A stretch of 64,000 bases of DNA from Streptomyces sp. AC512_CC834 (GCF_019049325.1 NZ_JAGMUO010000017.1:1-64000), one strand, 5' to 3'. Numbered from the stretch's first letter, positions 33,645 through 42,200 are shown. A program made the numbers and translations. Notes: generated by a model not told the origin, from the letters alone.

Positions 33645-35402
33645 TCAGGCGGGGACCGTCTCGCCCGGCAGGGAGAGGTCCAGGTCGACCGGGCGGTCGC
33701 CGCCGTGGGTCGCCGAGTGGGCGAGCGGGCCGTGGCCCGCGGCGCGGGCGGCCAGCACGTACGGGCCCTCGGCGGGGACGGCGAGGGTGTAGCTGCCGTC
33801 GCCGGTGGACAGGGTCGCGCCCGCCTGGCGTCCGTGCCGGTCGATCAGCGTGACCTTGGCGCGCGCGACGGGGGCGCCGTCGGCGGCCAGCACCCGGCCG
33901 CGGAAGCCGTGCGGCGCCTCTCCGGCTCCGGCGAGCGCCTGCTCGGCACGGGCCAGGTTCGCGTCCTCCTCGCTGCTCGCGCGTAGCTGCGTGACGGTGG
34001 CCGGGCTGCGGCGGGGGAGGAAGAAGGCCAGCGCCAGGCCGACGGCGACCGCGGCGGCCGCGATCAGGAAGGAGACGCGGAAGCCCTGCATGGTGGGGAC
34101 GGCGACGCCGCCGACGTCGTTCGCCGTGTTGGCGAGCACCATGCCGATGACGGCGCTCGACACCGACGTACCGATGGACCGCATCAGGGTGTTGAGGCCA
34201 TTGGCCGCGCCCGTCTCCGAGGCCGGGACCGCACCGATGATCAGCGCGGGCAGCGAGGAGTAGGCGAGGCCGATGCCCGCGCCGATCAGCATCGAGGTGA
34301 TGATGGTCTGCCAGGCGGCGTTCATCAGGCCGAGGCCGCCGGCGTAGCCGACCCCGATGATCAGCAGGCCGGCGATCAGGGTGGTGCGGGGGCCGTAACG
34401 GGCGGACAGACGGGCGTACACCGGCGCGGTGAACATCATCGTCAGGCCCAGCGGGGCCACGCACAGGCCGGCGACGACCATCGACTGACCGAGGCCGTAG
34501 CCGGTCTCGGAGGGCAGTTGGAGGAGCTGCGGCAGGACGAGGGAGATGACGTAGAAGGAGACGCCGACCATGATCGAGGCGAGGTTGGTGAGCAGTACCT
34601 CGCGGCGGGCCGTGGTGCGCAGGTCGACCAGCGGAGCCTTGACGCGCAGCTCCATCAGGCCCCACAGGAGCAGGACCACGACGGCGGCGGCGAACAGGCC
34701 GAGCGTGGTGGGCGACGACCAGCCCCAGTCGCTGCCCTTGGTGATCGGCAGGAGGAAGAGGATCAGACCGGCGGCCAGGCCCAGCGCGCCCGGCAGGTCG
34801 AAGGAGCCCTTGGCGCGCAGCGGGGACTCCGGTACGACCAGGAGGGTCAGGACGATGGAGAGGACACCGAGGCCGGCGGCGCCGTAGAACAGGGTGTGCC
34901 AGTCGCTGTGCTGCGCGACCAGGGCCGCGCCGGGCAGTGCCAGGCCGCCGCCGACGCCGATCGAGGAACTCATCAGCGCCATCGCCGAGCCGAGCCGCTC
35001 ACGGGGCAGCATGTCGCGCATCAGGCCGATGCCGAGGGGTATCGCGCCCATCGCGAAGCCCTGGAGCGTACGGCCGACGATCATCGGGAGCAGGGCGTCG
35101 GTGAACGCGCTGACCAGCGCGCCGACCACCATCACCGACAGGCTGACGATCAGCATGCGGCGCTTGCCGAACAGGTCGCCGAGCCGGCCCATGATCGGCG
35201 TGGCCACGGCTCCGGACAGCAGGGTGGAGGTCATGACCCAGGTGGCGTTGCCGGGGCTGGTCTCCAGAAGTTGCGGCAGGTCTTTGAAGACCGGGACGAG
35301 CAGGGTCTGCATCACCGCGACGACGATGCCCGCGAAGGCGAGCACCGGGACGGTGGCCCCGCTCGCTTTCCGGACGGGTTCGTCGGTCGTCGTGTGGGAC
35401 AT
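33645..35402 (-). CDS. MFS drug-exporter with C-terminal carboxypeptidase-regulatory-like domain
   Basis: A 585-residue protein. The transporter part (residues 15-480) is of the 14-helix DHA2 type: GRLGDLFGKRRMLIVSLS is loop-2 motif A, FAMGAIPLGIGLMRD lies in helix 5. Unusually, a soluble tail follows: after a charged linker (SEEDANLARAEQALAG) comes FRGRVLAADGAPVARAKVTL and GDGSYTLAVPAEGPYVLAAR, a carboxypeptidase-regulatory-like beta-sandwich of about 85 residues. Its role may be extracytoplasmic contact or gating. It is divergent from a second DHA2 pump across a 332-bp region rich in repeats and hairpins. Confidence 0.9.
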   Translation of the reverse strand: MSHTTTDEPVRKASGATVPVLAFAGIVVAVMQTLLVPVFKDLPQLLETSPGNATWVMTSTLLSGAVATPIMGRLGDLFGKRRMLIVSLSVMVVGALVSAFTDALLPMIVGRTLQGFAMGAIPLGIGLMRDMLPRERLGSAMALMSSSIGVGGGLALPGAALVAQHSDWHTLFYGAAGLGVLSIVLTLLVVPESPLRAKGSFDLPGALGLAAGLILFLLPITKGSDWGWSSPTTLGLFAAAVVVLLLWGLMELRVKAPLVDLRTTARREVLLTNLASIMVGVSFYVISLVLPQLLQLPSETGYGLGQSMVVAGLCVAPLGLTMMFTAPVYARLSARYGPRTTLIAGLLIIGVGYAGGLGLMNAAWQTIITSMLIGAGIGLAYSSLPALIIGAVPASETGAANGLNTLMRSIGTSVSSAVIGMVLANTANDVGGVAVPTMQGFRVSFLIAAAAVAVGLALAFFLPRRSPATVTQLRASSEEDANLARAEQALAGAGEAPHGFRGRVLAADGAPVARAKVTLIDRHGRQAGATLSTGDGSYTLAVPAEGPYVLAARAAGHGPLAHSATHGGDRPVDLDLSLPGETVPA

Positions 35403-35440
35403 GGGGTGGGGCCTCCAGGCCGGAGTCGGCGAATGCGTGG

Positions 35441-35503
35441 GTGATCGGGGATCAGGGTGATTCGGGGTGATCAGAGTGATCGGGGTGGTCGAGTTGATCG
35501 AGG
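35441..35503. repeat. Array of GTGATC-GGG units with 9-10 bp spacing
   Basis: Units GTGATCGGGG, GTGATTCGGG, GTGATCAGAG, GTGATCGGGG, GTGGTCGAG and TTGATCGAGG begin at 35441, 35457, 35467, 35476, 35485 and 35494. The roughly helical spacing and position 40-100 bp upstream of the MFS start suggest cooperative regulator binding. Confidence 0.6.
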
Positions 35504-35615
35504 TGTGTGCAGGCTGAACCTCGTGCGCCTGGGCAACTATTCCGTTGCTTCGAGTCCCTAACTAATTCTTGACCTTCTCTTGGGGACGCGCCTACGTGCA
35601 GTTCACCGGCCGGCC

Positions 35616-35636
35616 GCCTGGGCCCCTGGCCCAGGC
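35616..35636. promoter_or_regulatory. Perfect hairpin in MFS leader region
   Basis: GCCTGGGCC and GGCCCAGGC form a perfect 9-bp stem around CCT. It lies about 100 bp before the second MFS start. Confidence 0.6.
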
Positions 35637-35641
35637 CCTGG

Positions 35642-35679
35642 ACCCGTCCCTGGTCTAGGCCCCTGGTCCTAGGACGGGT
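35642..35679. promoter_or_regulatory. Second inverted repeat with internal palindrome
   Basis: ACCCGTCC pairs with GGACGGGT, and inside it lies the perfect palindrome GTCCTAGGAC (35666-35675). It ends 55 bp before the second MFS start. It may be an operator or an attenuator. Confidence 0.55.
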
Positions 35680-35734
35680 GGAAACGGGACTGGGGACCAA
35701 ATTCCGATGCAAGGGGCGCCGCCGGGTTGAGACC

Positions 35735-37201
35735 ATGACACCCATGCTCGAAGCCCCCGGTACCTCCACCGCCGCCACATCCGCCCGAATATCCCCGCGC
35801 CGCACGCCACCGACCTGGCTGGTCGTGGCGCTGGCCTGCGCCGGACAGTTCCTGGTCGTGCTCGACGTGTCCGTCGTCAACGTCGCCCTGCCCTCGATGC
35901 GGGCCGACCTCGGGCTGAGCCCGCAGGGGCTGCAGTGGGTGGTCAACGCCTACGCCATCGCCTTCGCCGGGTTCATGCTGCTCGGCGGGCGGGCCGGCGA
36001 CCTGTACGGGCGCAAGCGGATGTTCCTGATCGGGCTCGGGCTCTTCACCCTGGCCTCGCTGGGCGGCGGCCTCGCCCAGGAGGGCTGGCAGTTGCTGGCC
36101 GCACGTGCCGTGCAGGGGCTGGGCGCGGCGGTCCTGGCGCCGTCGACGCTGACGATCCTGACCGCGGCGGTGCCGGAGGGCGCGGCGCGGGCCCGGGCGA
36201 TCGCGACCTGGACCGCGGTGGGCGCCGGTGGCGGGGCCGCGGGCGGACTGGTGGGCGGCGCCCTGGTGGACGGGCTGTCCTGGCGCTGGGTGCTGCTGAT
36301 CAACGTGCCGGTGGGCGCGGTCGTGCTGGCCGGCGCCGCGCTGTGGCTGACCGAGAGCCGGGGAGAGGGGCGGCGGCGCCTCGACCTGCCGGGCGCGCTG
36401 CTGGTGACCGTCGGTCTCGCCACGCTCGCCTACGGCATCTCGCAGACCGAGTCGGAGGGCTGGGCGTCGACCGCGACGCTGGTGCCGCTGGCGGCCGGGC
36501 TCGCGCTGCTCGCACTGTTCCTCCTCGTCGAGACGCGGACGAAGGCACCGCTGATGCCGCTGGGGCTGCTGCGGCTGCGGGCGGTGGCGTCGGCGAACGT
36601 GGCGATGCTGGTGTCCGGCTCGTCGATGTTCTCGATGTGGTTCTTCATGACGCTGTACGCCCAGAACGTCCTGGGCTACTCCCCCTTCGAGGCCGGTCTC
36701 GCCCTCGTGCCCAGCTCGCTGGCGGTGATCCTCGGGTCCAAAGCGGCACCGCGGTTCATGCCGGTGATCGGGGCGCGGAACGTGGCCGTACTGGGCACGG
36801 TCGTGGCGGCCGTCGGCTTCGGCTGGCAGTCGACGATGACCGCGGACGGCGGCTATCTGACCGCGATCATGATCCCCGGCGTGCTGATGATGCTGGGCGC
36901 GGGCATGGCGGCGACCCCGCTGGCGTCGCTGGCCATCTCCGGCGCGGCGCCCGGGGACGCCGGACTGGTCTCCGGGCTGATCAACACCTCCAGGACGATG
37001 GGCGGTTCGCTGGGACTCGCGGTGCTGTCGACGGTCGCGGCGTCCCGGGCCGGGGGAGAGAACGCCGGCCCGGTGGCCCTGACGGACGGCTACGCGCTGG
37101 TGTTCCGCACGGCCGCCGTCGTCCTGGTCGCCGCCGCGCTGCTGATGCGCGCGTGGCTGCCCCCGGGGAGGCCGAGCGGCGAGGCCGTGGAACGGGGCTA
37201 G
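35735..37201 (+). CDS. DHA2-family MFS drug exporter
   Basis: A 488-residue, 14-helix transporter. WLVVALACAGQFLVVLDVSV with VNVALPSM is helix 1 and its motif D1 of the DHA2 family, GGRAGDLYGRKRMFLIGLGL is motif A, and AAGGLVGGALVDGLSWRWVL is the motif C and following W-R-W region. It probably exports hydrophobic compounds by proton antiport. The ATG at 35735 (or 35744) is used; upstream in-frame codons lie inside the hairpin region. It is divergent from the other DHA2 pump. No adjacent dedicated regulator is present unless the two-component system downstream serves this role. Confidence 0.92.
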   Translation: MTPMLEAPGTSTAATSARISPRRTPPTWLVVALACAGQFLVVLDVSVVNVALPSMRADLGLSPQGLQWVVNAYAIAFAGFMLLGGRAGDLYGRKRMFLIGLGLFTLASLGGGLAQEGWQLLAARAVQGLGAAVLAPSTLTILTAAVPEGAARARAIATWTAVGAGGGAAGGLVGGALVDGLSWRWVLLINVPVGAVVLAGAALWLTESRGEGRRRLDLPGALLVTVGLATLAYGISQTESEGWASTATLVPLAAGLALLALFLLVETRTKAPLMPLGLLRLRAVASANVAMLVSGSSMFSMWFFMTLYAQNVLGYSPFEAGLALVPSSLAVILGSKAAPRFMPVIGARNVAVLGTVVAAVGFGWQSTMTADGGYLTAIMIPGVLMMLGAGMAATPLASLAISGAAPGDAGLVSGLINTSRTMGGSLGLAVLSTVAASRAGGENAGPVALTDGYALVFRTAAVVLVAAALLMRAWLPPGRPSGEAVERG

Positions 37202-37234
37202 GACGGGGCTGGAACGGGGCTAGGACTGTCCTGC

Positions 37235-37867
37235 TCAGAGCCAGCCCTGGTGGTGGGCCTCGCGCAGGGCCTCCGTGCGGTTGCGGGTGGCGGTTTTGCC
37301 GATGGCGGCGGAGAGGTAGTTGCGGACCGTGGACTCGGAGAGGTGCAGGGCCGCGGCGATGTCGGCGACGGTCGCGCCGTCCGCCGAGGCCCGCAGGACG
37401 TCGCACTCCCGGGCGGTGAGCGGGCTGGGACCCGCACTGAGCGCGGCGGCGGCGAGCGCGGGGTCGACGACCGTCTCGCCGTCCAGCACCCGGCGGATCG
37501 CGTCGGCCAGCCCCTCCACGGGGGCGTCCTTCACCAGGAAACCGGCGGCACCCGCCTCCATGGCCCGCCGGAGGTAACCGGGGCGGCCGAACGTGGTCAG
37601 GATCAGCACCCGGCAGCCGGGCGCCCGCTCCCGCAACTCGGCGGTGGCGTCCAGGCCGCTCAGGCCCGGCAGTTCGATGTCGAGGAGGGCGATGTCGGGA
37701 TGGTGCGCGAGCACGGCGCCGACGATCTCGTCCCCGGCCGACACCTGCGCGACCACCTCGAGGTCCTCCTCCATCCCGAGCAGCAGCGCGAGCGCGCCCC
37801 GCATCATGCCCTGGTCCTCGGCGAGGAGGACGCGGACGGGGCGGGCGCGGGGCTTCTCGTCGGTCAC
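37235..37867 (-). CDS. NarL/LuxR-type response regulator
   Basis: A 210-residue two-component regulator. The receiver domain has acidic residues LLAEDQGMMRG, the phospho-acceptor Asp63 in DIALLDIELPG, LILTTFG (Thr) and FLVKDAP (Lys). The C-terminal LuxR HTH is LTARECDVLRASADGATVAD then LHLSESTVRNYLSAAIGK. It follows the histidine kinase on the same strand with a 157-bp spacer holding a tandem repeat, so they form one system. The ABC exporter genes upstream of the kinase gene are the likely targets, as in DesKR- or LiaRS-like systems. Confidence 0.93.
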   Translation of the reverse strand: MTDEKPRARPVRVLLAEDQGMMRGALALLLGMEEDLEVVAQVSAGDEIVGAVLAHHPDIALLDIELPGLSGLDATAELRERAPGCRVLILTTFGRPGYLRRAMEAGAAGFLVKDAPVEGLADAIRRVLDGETVVDPALAAAALSAGPSPLTARECDVLRASADGATVADIAAALHLSESTVRNYLSAAIGKTATRNRTEALREAHHQGWL

Positions 37868-37936
37868 GGGGCAAGGTTAGGCGCAGGCAAGGGGCAGAGT
37901 TGGGCGCGCGGTGCGGGCGCGAGGCAAGGCGCAGGG

Positions 37937-37984
37937 CAAGACGCGACGCAAGGGGCAAGGCAAGACGCGAGGCAAGGGGCAAGG
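37937..37984. repeat. 24-bp tandem repeat between kinase and regulator genes
   Basis: CAAGACGCGACGCAAGGGG plus CAAGG is followed by the same unit with one mismatch. Shorter GCAAGG units continue on both sides (37870-38005). The spacer lies between the kinase stop and the response-regulator start and has no gene. Confidence 0.7.
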
Positions 37985-38024
37985 TCAGGCGCAAGGTCAG
38001 GGGGAACGGCGCGACGCGCGGGGA

Positions 38025-39272
38025 CTACGCCGGTGCGCCCACCGGCGCCCCTGCCTCCTCCTCCCCCTCCTCCCGCACCGGCAGCTCCGCCGTCACCGAG
38101 AAGCCGCCCCGCGGCTCCACCCCCGCCGTCAGCGAACCGCCCGCCGTGGCGAGGCGTTCCGTGAGGCCGGTCAGGCCGGTGCCCGGGCCCTGGGTGGAGT
38201 CGGCGACGCCCGTGCCGTTGTCCGTGACCGTCAGCCGGGCCCGCTCCCCGCTGCCCGACACCGCGATCTCGCACCGGCTCGCCCCGCTGTGCCGTACGAC
38301 ATTGGTGACCGCCTCCCGCACCACCCACCCCAGCAGCGCCTCGGCCTGCGGCGGCAGCGGCGGTCCCGACCGGCGGACCACCGGCTCCACGTCGGCCGCG
38401 CTCAGCGCCGAACGGGCCCGGTCCAGTTCGGTCCCCAGACTGCCCTCCCGGTAGCCGGTGACCGCCTCGCGGATCTCGGTCAGCGCCTGGCGGCCGACCG
38501 ACTCGATGTCCGTGATCTGGGTCAGGGCCGCGTCCAGGTCTCGGTGAGCCAGCCGGCGGGCGGCCTCCGACTTGACCACGATCACCGACAGGGTGTGCCC
38601 CAGCAGATCGTGCAGGTCCCGGGAGAACCGCAGCCGCTCCTCCGCCACCGCCCGCGTGGCCAGTTCCTCCCGCGCGGCCCGCAGTTGCCGTACGGCGTCG
38701 GACAGGCTCAGGATCGCGGCCGTCACCATCGTCGAAAGGAACGTCCCGTAGGCGATGTTCAGGCCGGTCCAGCCGTCCTTGACACCGGCCACCACACCCG
38801 CCACCACCGCCAGCGACCAGCCCCACCGCCCCAGCCACCGGCCACGCAGCGCCGCCCCCGCGGCCAGGCCGAGCAGCGGGAAGAACAGCAGCCAGCTACC
38901 GCCGTACGCCAGGGCCAGACCGCAGGTCACCAGCCCCATGGCGGCCAGCGCCAGCCGCGTCGACGGCGCCTCGCGCAACGTCTTGTCGAAGGAGCGGAAG
39001 GCGACGTAGATGTACAGCGAGTTGAAGACGAGCAGGCCCGCGCCGCCGATCCAGGGGTTGGAGCTCTGCCCCTGGAAGATGTTCGCCAGGCTCCCCAGGC
39101 CCATCAGCAGCCACGGCAGCAGCGTGAAACCGGTGGGCGGCGGACCGACCCGCTCCGGCCCCCCGCCTGCCTCGGACGGCTCGGAGGGATCGAACGGCTC
39201 GGACTGCCGCGCCAACTGCCACGCGTCCAGACGGCACGAGATCCTCCGCAGCCGCCCTCGGGTCCCGGTCAT
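38025..39272 (-). CDS. Sensor histidine kinase (HisKA_3 type)
   Basis: A 415-residue kinase. Membrane helices fill residues 50-195 (LLPWLLMGLGSLANIFQG; WSLAVVAGVVAGVK). The phosphorylation helix is RFSRDLHDLLGHTLSVIVV, with His in the D-L-H-D-L-L-G-H form of HisKA_3 kinases. The ATPase N-box is VVREAVTNVVRHSGA, and GTGLTGLTERLATAGG is the G2 box. No periplasmic sensor domain is obvious, so sensing is probably intramembrane. The start lies just after a hexanucleotide repeat made of SD-like units. It is upstream of the response regulator and downstream of the ABC genes on one strand. Confidence 0.92.
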   Translation of the reverse strand: MTGTRGRLRRISCRLDAWQLARQSEPFDPSEPSEAGGGPERVGPPPTGFTLLPWLLMGLGSLANIFQGQSSNPWIGGAGLLVFNSLYIYVAFRSFDKTLREAPSTRLALAAMGLVTCGLALAYGGSWLLFFPLLGLAAGAALRGRWLGRWGWSLAVVAGVVAGVKDGWTGLNIAYGTFLSTMVTAAILSLSDAVRQLRAAREELATRAVAEERLRFSRDLHDLLGHTLSVIVVKSEAARRLAHRDLDAALTQITDIESVGRQALTEIREAVTGYREGSLGTELDRARSALSAADVEPVVRRSGPPLPPQAEALLGWVVREAVTNVVRHSGASRCEIAVSGSGERARLTVTDNGTGVADSTQGPGTGLTGLTERLATAGGSLTAGVEPRGGFSVTAELPVREEGEEEAGAPVGAPA

Positions 39273-39286
39273 GACCGTCGACTCCC

Positions 39287-39315
39287 TTCCACTTCCACTT
39301 CCACTTCCGCTTCCG
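39287..39315. repeat. Hexanucleotide repeat of SD-like units before the kinase gene
   Basis: On the plus strand TTCCAC occurs three times, followed by TTCCGC and TTCCG. On the minus strand, which is the coding strand of the kinase, this reads as repeated GGAAG, an array of Shine-Dalgarno-like motifs about 14-42 nt before its ATG. A nearby 7-bp-like repeat (gtgtctt) follows. Confidence 0.7.
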
Positions 39316-39353
39316 TGTCTCGTGTCTTGTGTCTTGCGTTCGTCGCTCAGCTT

Positions 39354-40109
39354 TCAGCCATTTCCCGCGCCACGGCGGTAGGACAGGACGGCGTACGCCC
39401 CGAACACCAGCAGCCATGCCGTCAGTACGAGAATCCCACCCGCCGGTGGCGCGTGCCCCGTGGCGACCGAGGTGCCCAGCTCGGCGAAGCGGTTGGTCGG
39501 CGTGTACGCCGACACCGCGCGCAGCCACTCCGGGAACAGCGCGAGCGGGAACCACAGTCCGCCGAGCACCGCGAGCCCCAGGTTGGCCACCATGTTCGCC
39601 ACGCCCGTGGTCTGCCCGGTCAGCCGGTAGCCGTTGCCGAGCCCCAGCAGCGTGAAGGGGACCGACCCCAGCCAGAGCAGCAGCGCCAGCGCCGCCCACT
39701 GCCAGGCCGCCAGCCGTACGCCGTTGATCAGACCGCCCGCGGCGAGTACGGCCGTGATCGCGGGCAGCACGGTGACCGAGGCGGTCAGGGCCCGGCCCAC
39801 GACCACCTGGTGCGAGGGCATCGGCGTCACCCGCAGTTGCCGCAGCCAGCCGATCGCCCGGTCCTCGGCGACCCCGCCGCCGGTGTTCAGCGCCGAGCCG
39901 ACCGCGCCGTAGGCGGCCATGCCGACCATCGCGCCGGTCTTCCACTCGCCGACGTCGCCGCCCCCGAGGTTGGTGAACAGCAGGTACATGAGCACCGGCA
40001 TGGCGACGCCCCCGATGACGAAGCCGGGATCGCGCAGCGTACGGCGGGTCTCCAGCCGCAGATAGTCCCTCATCGCACCCTTCACCTCACCCTTCGTCGC
40101 GCCCTTCAT
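39354..40109 (-). CDS. ABC-2 type transporter permease
   Basis: A 251-residue membrane protein with six helices. Features are RTLRDPGFVIGGVAMPVLMY, EDRAIGWLRQLRVTPM (the conserved cytosolic coupling segment with T-P-M), and LGGLWFPLALFPEWLRAVSA (the glycine and tryptophan region before the last helix, with E/P-W-L). It belongs to the DrrB/ABC-2 family and exports a drug, lipid or peptide with the adjacent ATPase. The ATG at 40109 overlaps the ATPase stop by 4 bp; the Met at 40073 (MRDYLRLETRR) may be a second start. It lies upstream of the histidine kinase gene on the same strand. Confidence 0.9.
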   Translation of the reverse strand: MKGATKGEVKGAMRDYLRLETRRTLRDPGFVIGGVAMPVLMYLLFTNLGGGDVGEWKTGAMVGMAAYGAVGSALNTGGGVAEDRAIGWLRQLRVTPMPSHQVVVGRALTASVTVLPAITAVLAAGGLINGVRLAAWQWAALALLLWLGSVPFTLLGLGNGYRLTGQTTGVANMVANLGLAVLGGLWFPLALFPEWLRAVSAYTPTNRFAELGTSVATGHAPPAGGILVLTAWLLVFGAYAVLSYRRGAGNG

Positions 40110-41050
40110 CGCGGGCTCTCCCCGTCCGTCGTCGCCGTCAGGGCCAGGAACGCGTCGTCCAGGGACGCGGGGGCGACCTCCAGGCCGCGGATCGCGCCGA
40201 GTGCCGCGAGGGCGACCACGGTCGCGTCGGAGTCCTCGGTGCGCAGCAGCGCGCGGTCGCCCCGTATCTCCAGCGTGCGCACCCCGGGCAGCAGTGTCAG
40301 GTCCCCGGTGGGCCGCCCGGCCAGGTCGAAGGAGACGCGGCTGCCGCCCGCCGCCCGGCGCAGCTCGTCGCCGGTGCCGTCCGCGACGATCCGCCCCCGG
40401 TCGACGACCAGGATCCGGTCGGCGTGCGCCTCGGCCTCCTCCAGGTAGTGGGTCGAGAAGAGGACCGTGCTGCCGTGCCGCGCGTAGGCCCGCATCGCCC
40501 GCCAGAAGGTGTGCCGGGCCTCCACGTCCAGGGCCGCCGTGGGTTCGTCCAGGACGAGCAGGTCGGGGTGGCCGGCCAGCGCGAGGGCGAACCGCACCCG
40601 CTGGGTCTGCCCGCCCGACAGCCGGTCCACGCGCCGCCCGGCCAACTCGGCGATCCCGGCCAGCTCCAGGGCCTGCCCGACCGGCATCGGCGCCGGATAG
40701 CGGCCGGCCACGAACGCGACCAGCTCGCCCACGGTGACCCGGGGCACCGCCCGTGCCTCCTGGAGCATCGCCCCGACCCGGCCGTCGCGCACGGCGCGCT
40801 CCGGAGGCCCGCCGAACAGCTCCACCGTGCCCGCGTCGGGCGGACACAGGCCGAGCAGCAGCGCGATCGCCGTCGACTTGCCCGCGCCGTTGCGGCCGAG
40901 CAGCGCGACCGTCTCGCCGCGCCCGATGCGCAGGTCCACGCCGTCGACGGCGCGGACATCGCCGTAGGCCTTGGCCGCTCCCGCGAAGGAGACGGCGGGG
41001 GTGGCGCCCTTTGCGCCCTCGCTGCCCTCGGTGCCCTGTGTTGGTCCCAT
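40106..41050 (-). CDS. ABC transporter ATP-binding protein
   Basis: A 314-residue ATPase. Walker A is LLGRNGAGKSTAIALLLG, the Q-loop region is GAMLQEARAVPRVTVG, the signature LSGGQTQRVRFALAL, Walker B LLVLDEPTAALDVEA and the switch His in VLFSTHYLEEAEAHAD. The C-terminal 80 residues form the accessory domain of DrrA-type ATPases. It drives the coupled ABC-2 permease. ABC-2 exporters beside a HisKA_3/LuxR two-component system are often induced by membrane-active antibiotics, and that is the most likely role here. Confidence 0.95.
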   Translation of the reverse strand: MGPTQGTEGSEGAKGATPAVSFAGAAKAYGDVRAVDGVDLRIGRGETVALLGRNGAGKSTAIALLLGLCPPDAGTVELFGGPPERAVRDGRVGAMLQEARAVPRVTVGELVAFVAGRYPAPMPVGQALELAGIAELAGRRVDRLSGGQTQRVRFALALAGHPDLLVLDEPTAALDVEARHTFWRAMRAYARHGSTVLFSTHYLEEAEAHADRILVVDRGRIVADGTGDELRRAAGGSRVSFDLAGRPTGDLTLLPGVRTLEIRGDRALLRTEDSDATVVALAALGAIRGLEVAPASLDDAFLALTATTDGESPR

Positions 41051-41209
41051 GCCGGTGACGCTACGGAGCCGGCGGGGGTGGGCGGCAGATGCGGTTGTCC
41101 GGAGTTCGGCAGGACAAATGTCACGGGTGGCCGGCGTCCCGCACCGCCTGCGTCCCGTACGGTCGGGCTGTCCGTGATCGTCGTCGTGACGGTGAGGAGC
41201 AGGAGGGGC

Positions 41210-42130
41210 GTGCCCATCGACGCAGCCGGGGTACTCGCCGCCGCGCCCCGGGTCCGTGAGATCGCCTGGGACCACAAGGACGTCCAGCTCTACCACCTCG
41301 GCATCGGCGCCGGCCGACCTGCCACCGACCCGCGCGAACTGCGCTACACCCTCGAGTCCCGGCTGCACGTCCTGCCGAGCTTCGCGACCGTGGCCGGCGG
41401 TGGCCCCCCGGGCGTGATCCGCGCCCTGTCCGTGCCCGGCGTCGACGTCGACCTCGCGCACGTCCTGCACGGCGGGCAGCGGCTGCGCCTGCACCGGCCC
41501 GTTCCGGTGCGCGGCCGGGCGAGCGCGGCCTCGCGCGTCGTCGCCGCGTACGACAAGGGCACGGCGGCCGTCCTCGTCCTGCGCACCGAGGTCACCGACG
41601 CGGACGGGCCGCTGTGGACCGACGAGGCCGAGGTCTTCGTACGCGGGGAAGGCGGCTGGGGCGGCGAGCGGGGCCCGTCCGGGCGTCCGGCGCCACCACC
41701 CGCCGGGTCACCGGACCACGTCGTCGAACGGGCCGTACGCGAGGACCAGGCACTGCTCTACCGGCTCTCCGGCGACCGGAACCCCCTGCACGCCGACCCG
41801 GAGTTCGCCGCCCGCGCCGGCTTCGAGCGGCCCGTCCTGCACGGGCTGTGCACGTACGGCGCCACGCTCAAGGCGGTCGTCGACACGCTGCTGGACGGTG
41901 ACGTGACCCGGGTGCGCGAGTACCGCACGCGGTTCGCCGGAGTGGTGTACCCGGGGGAGACGCTGCGGGTGCGGATGTGGCGTCCCGCGGGGGCTGCTCG
42001 GAGCAGTGAGACCGGGGAGACGGGAGAGAGTGGGGAGACGGGGGAGACCGGGGAGGCGCGGGTGGCCGTGAGCGCCGTCGAACGGGACGACGCGCCCGTC
42101 CTCGCCGACACCGTCGTCCGCTACGGATGA
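41210..42130 (+). CDS. MaoC-family (2E)-enoyl-CoA hydratase (hydratase 2)
   Basis: A 306-residue double hot-dog protein. The C-terminal domain has LYRLSGDRNPLHADPEFAAR, the hydratase-2 motif with the catalytic Asp and His, and FERPVLHGLCTYG; the N-terminal domain (VREIAWDHKDVQLYHLGIGA) is the inactive half seen in peroxisomal-type hydratases. It hydrates trans-2-enoyl-CoA in fatty acid or polyketide CoA metabolism. A low-complexity insert (TGETGESGETGETGE) sits in a loop near the C-terminus and comes from an agaccgggg-type repeat. Several GTG starts are in frame (41186, 41192, 41210); the last is preceded closely by AGGAGG. Confidence 0.85.
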   Translation: MPIDAAGVLAAAPRVREIAWDHKDVQLYHLGIGAGRPATDPRELRYTLESRLHVLPSFATVAGGGPPGVIRALSVPGVDVDLAHVLHGGQRLRLHRPVPVRGRASAASRVVAAYDKGTAAVLVLRTEVTDADGPLWTDEAEVFVRGEGGWGGERGPSGRPAPPPAGSPDHVVERAVREDQALLYRLSGDRNPLHADPEFAARAGFERPVLHGLCTYGATLKAVVDTLLDGDVTRVREYRTRFAGVVYPGETLRVRMWRPAGAARSSETGETGESGETGETGEARVAVSAVERDDAPVLADTVVRYG

Positions 42131-42166
42131 CAGCGACGGTGACGGTGACACCGACAGTGACGACAA

Positions 42167-42200
42167 CGGCCCCGTCCGCCGGTTGCGACGAACGGGGCCG
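42167..42200. terminator. Bidirectional terminator hairpin
   Basis: CGGCCCCGT pairs with ACGGGGCCG (9 bp) across a 16-nt loop. It lies between the hydratase stop and the convergent small-protein gene. Confidence 0.7.

Larger units (their letters stand above)
35403..35734. other. Regulatory region between two divergent MFS genes
   Basis: No gene is seen. The left part holds six or more GTGATCGGG-like units at 35441-35503 spaced 9-10 bp. The right part holds two hairpins at 35616-35636 and 35642-35679, close to the second MFS start. The middle (35540-35600) is A+T-richer and probably contains the promoters. Confidence 0.6.

Noticed and set aside
35441..35503. CRISPR-like or attachment-site repeats
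   Set aside because: The units are 9-10 bp, degenerate and without spacers or an adjacent integrase.
37870..38010. CRISPR array
   Set aside because: The units are short (24 bp), directly adjacent and without spacers; no cas genes are nearby. It is a simple tandem repeat.
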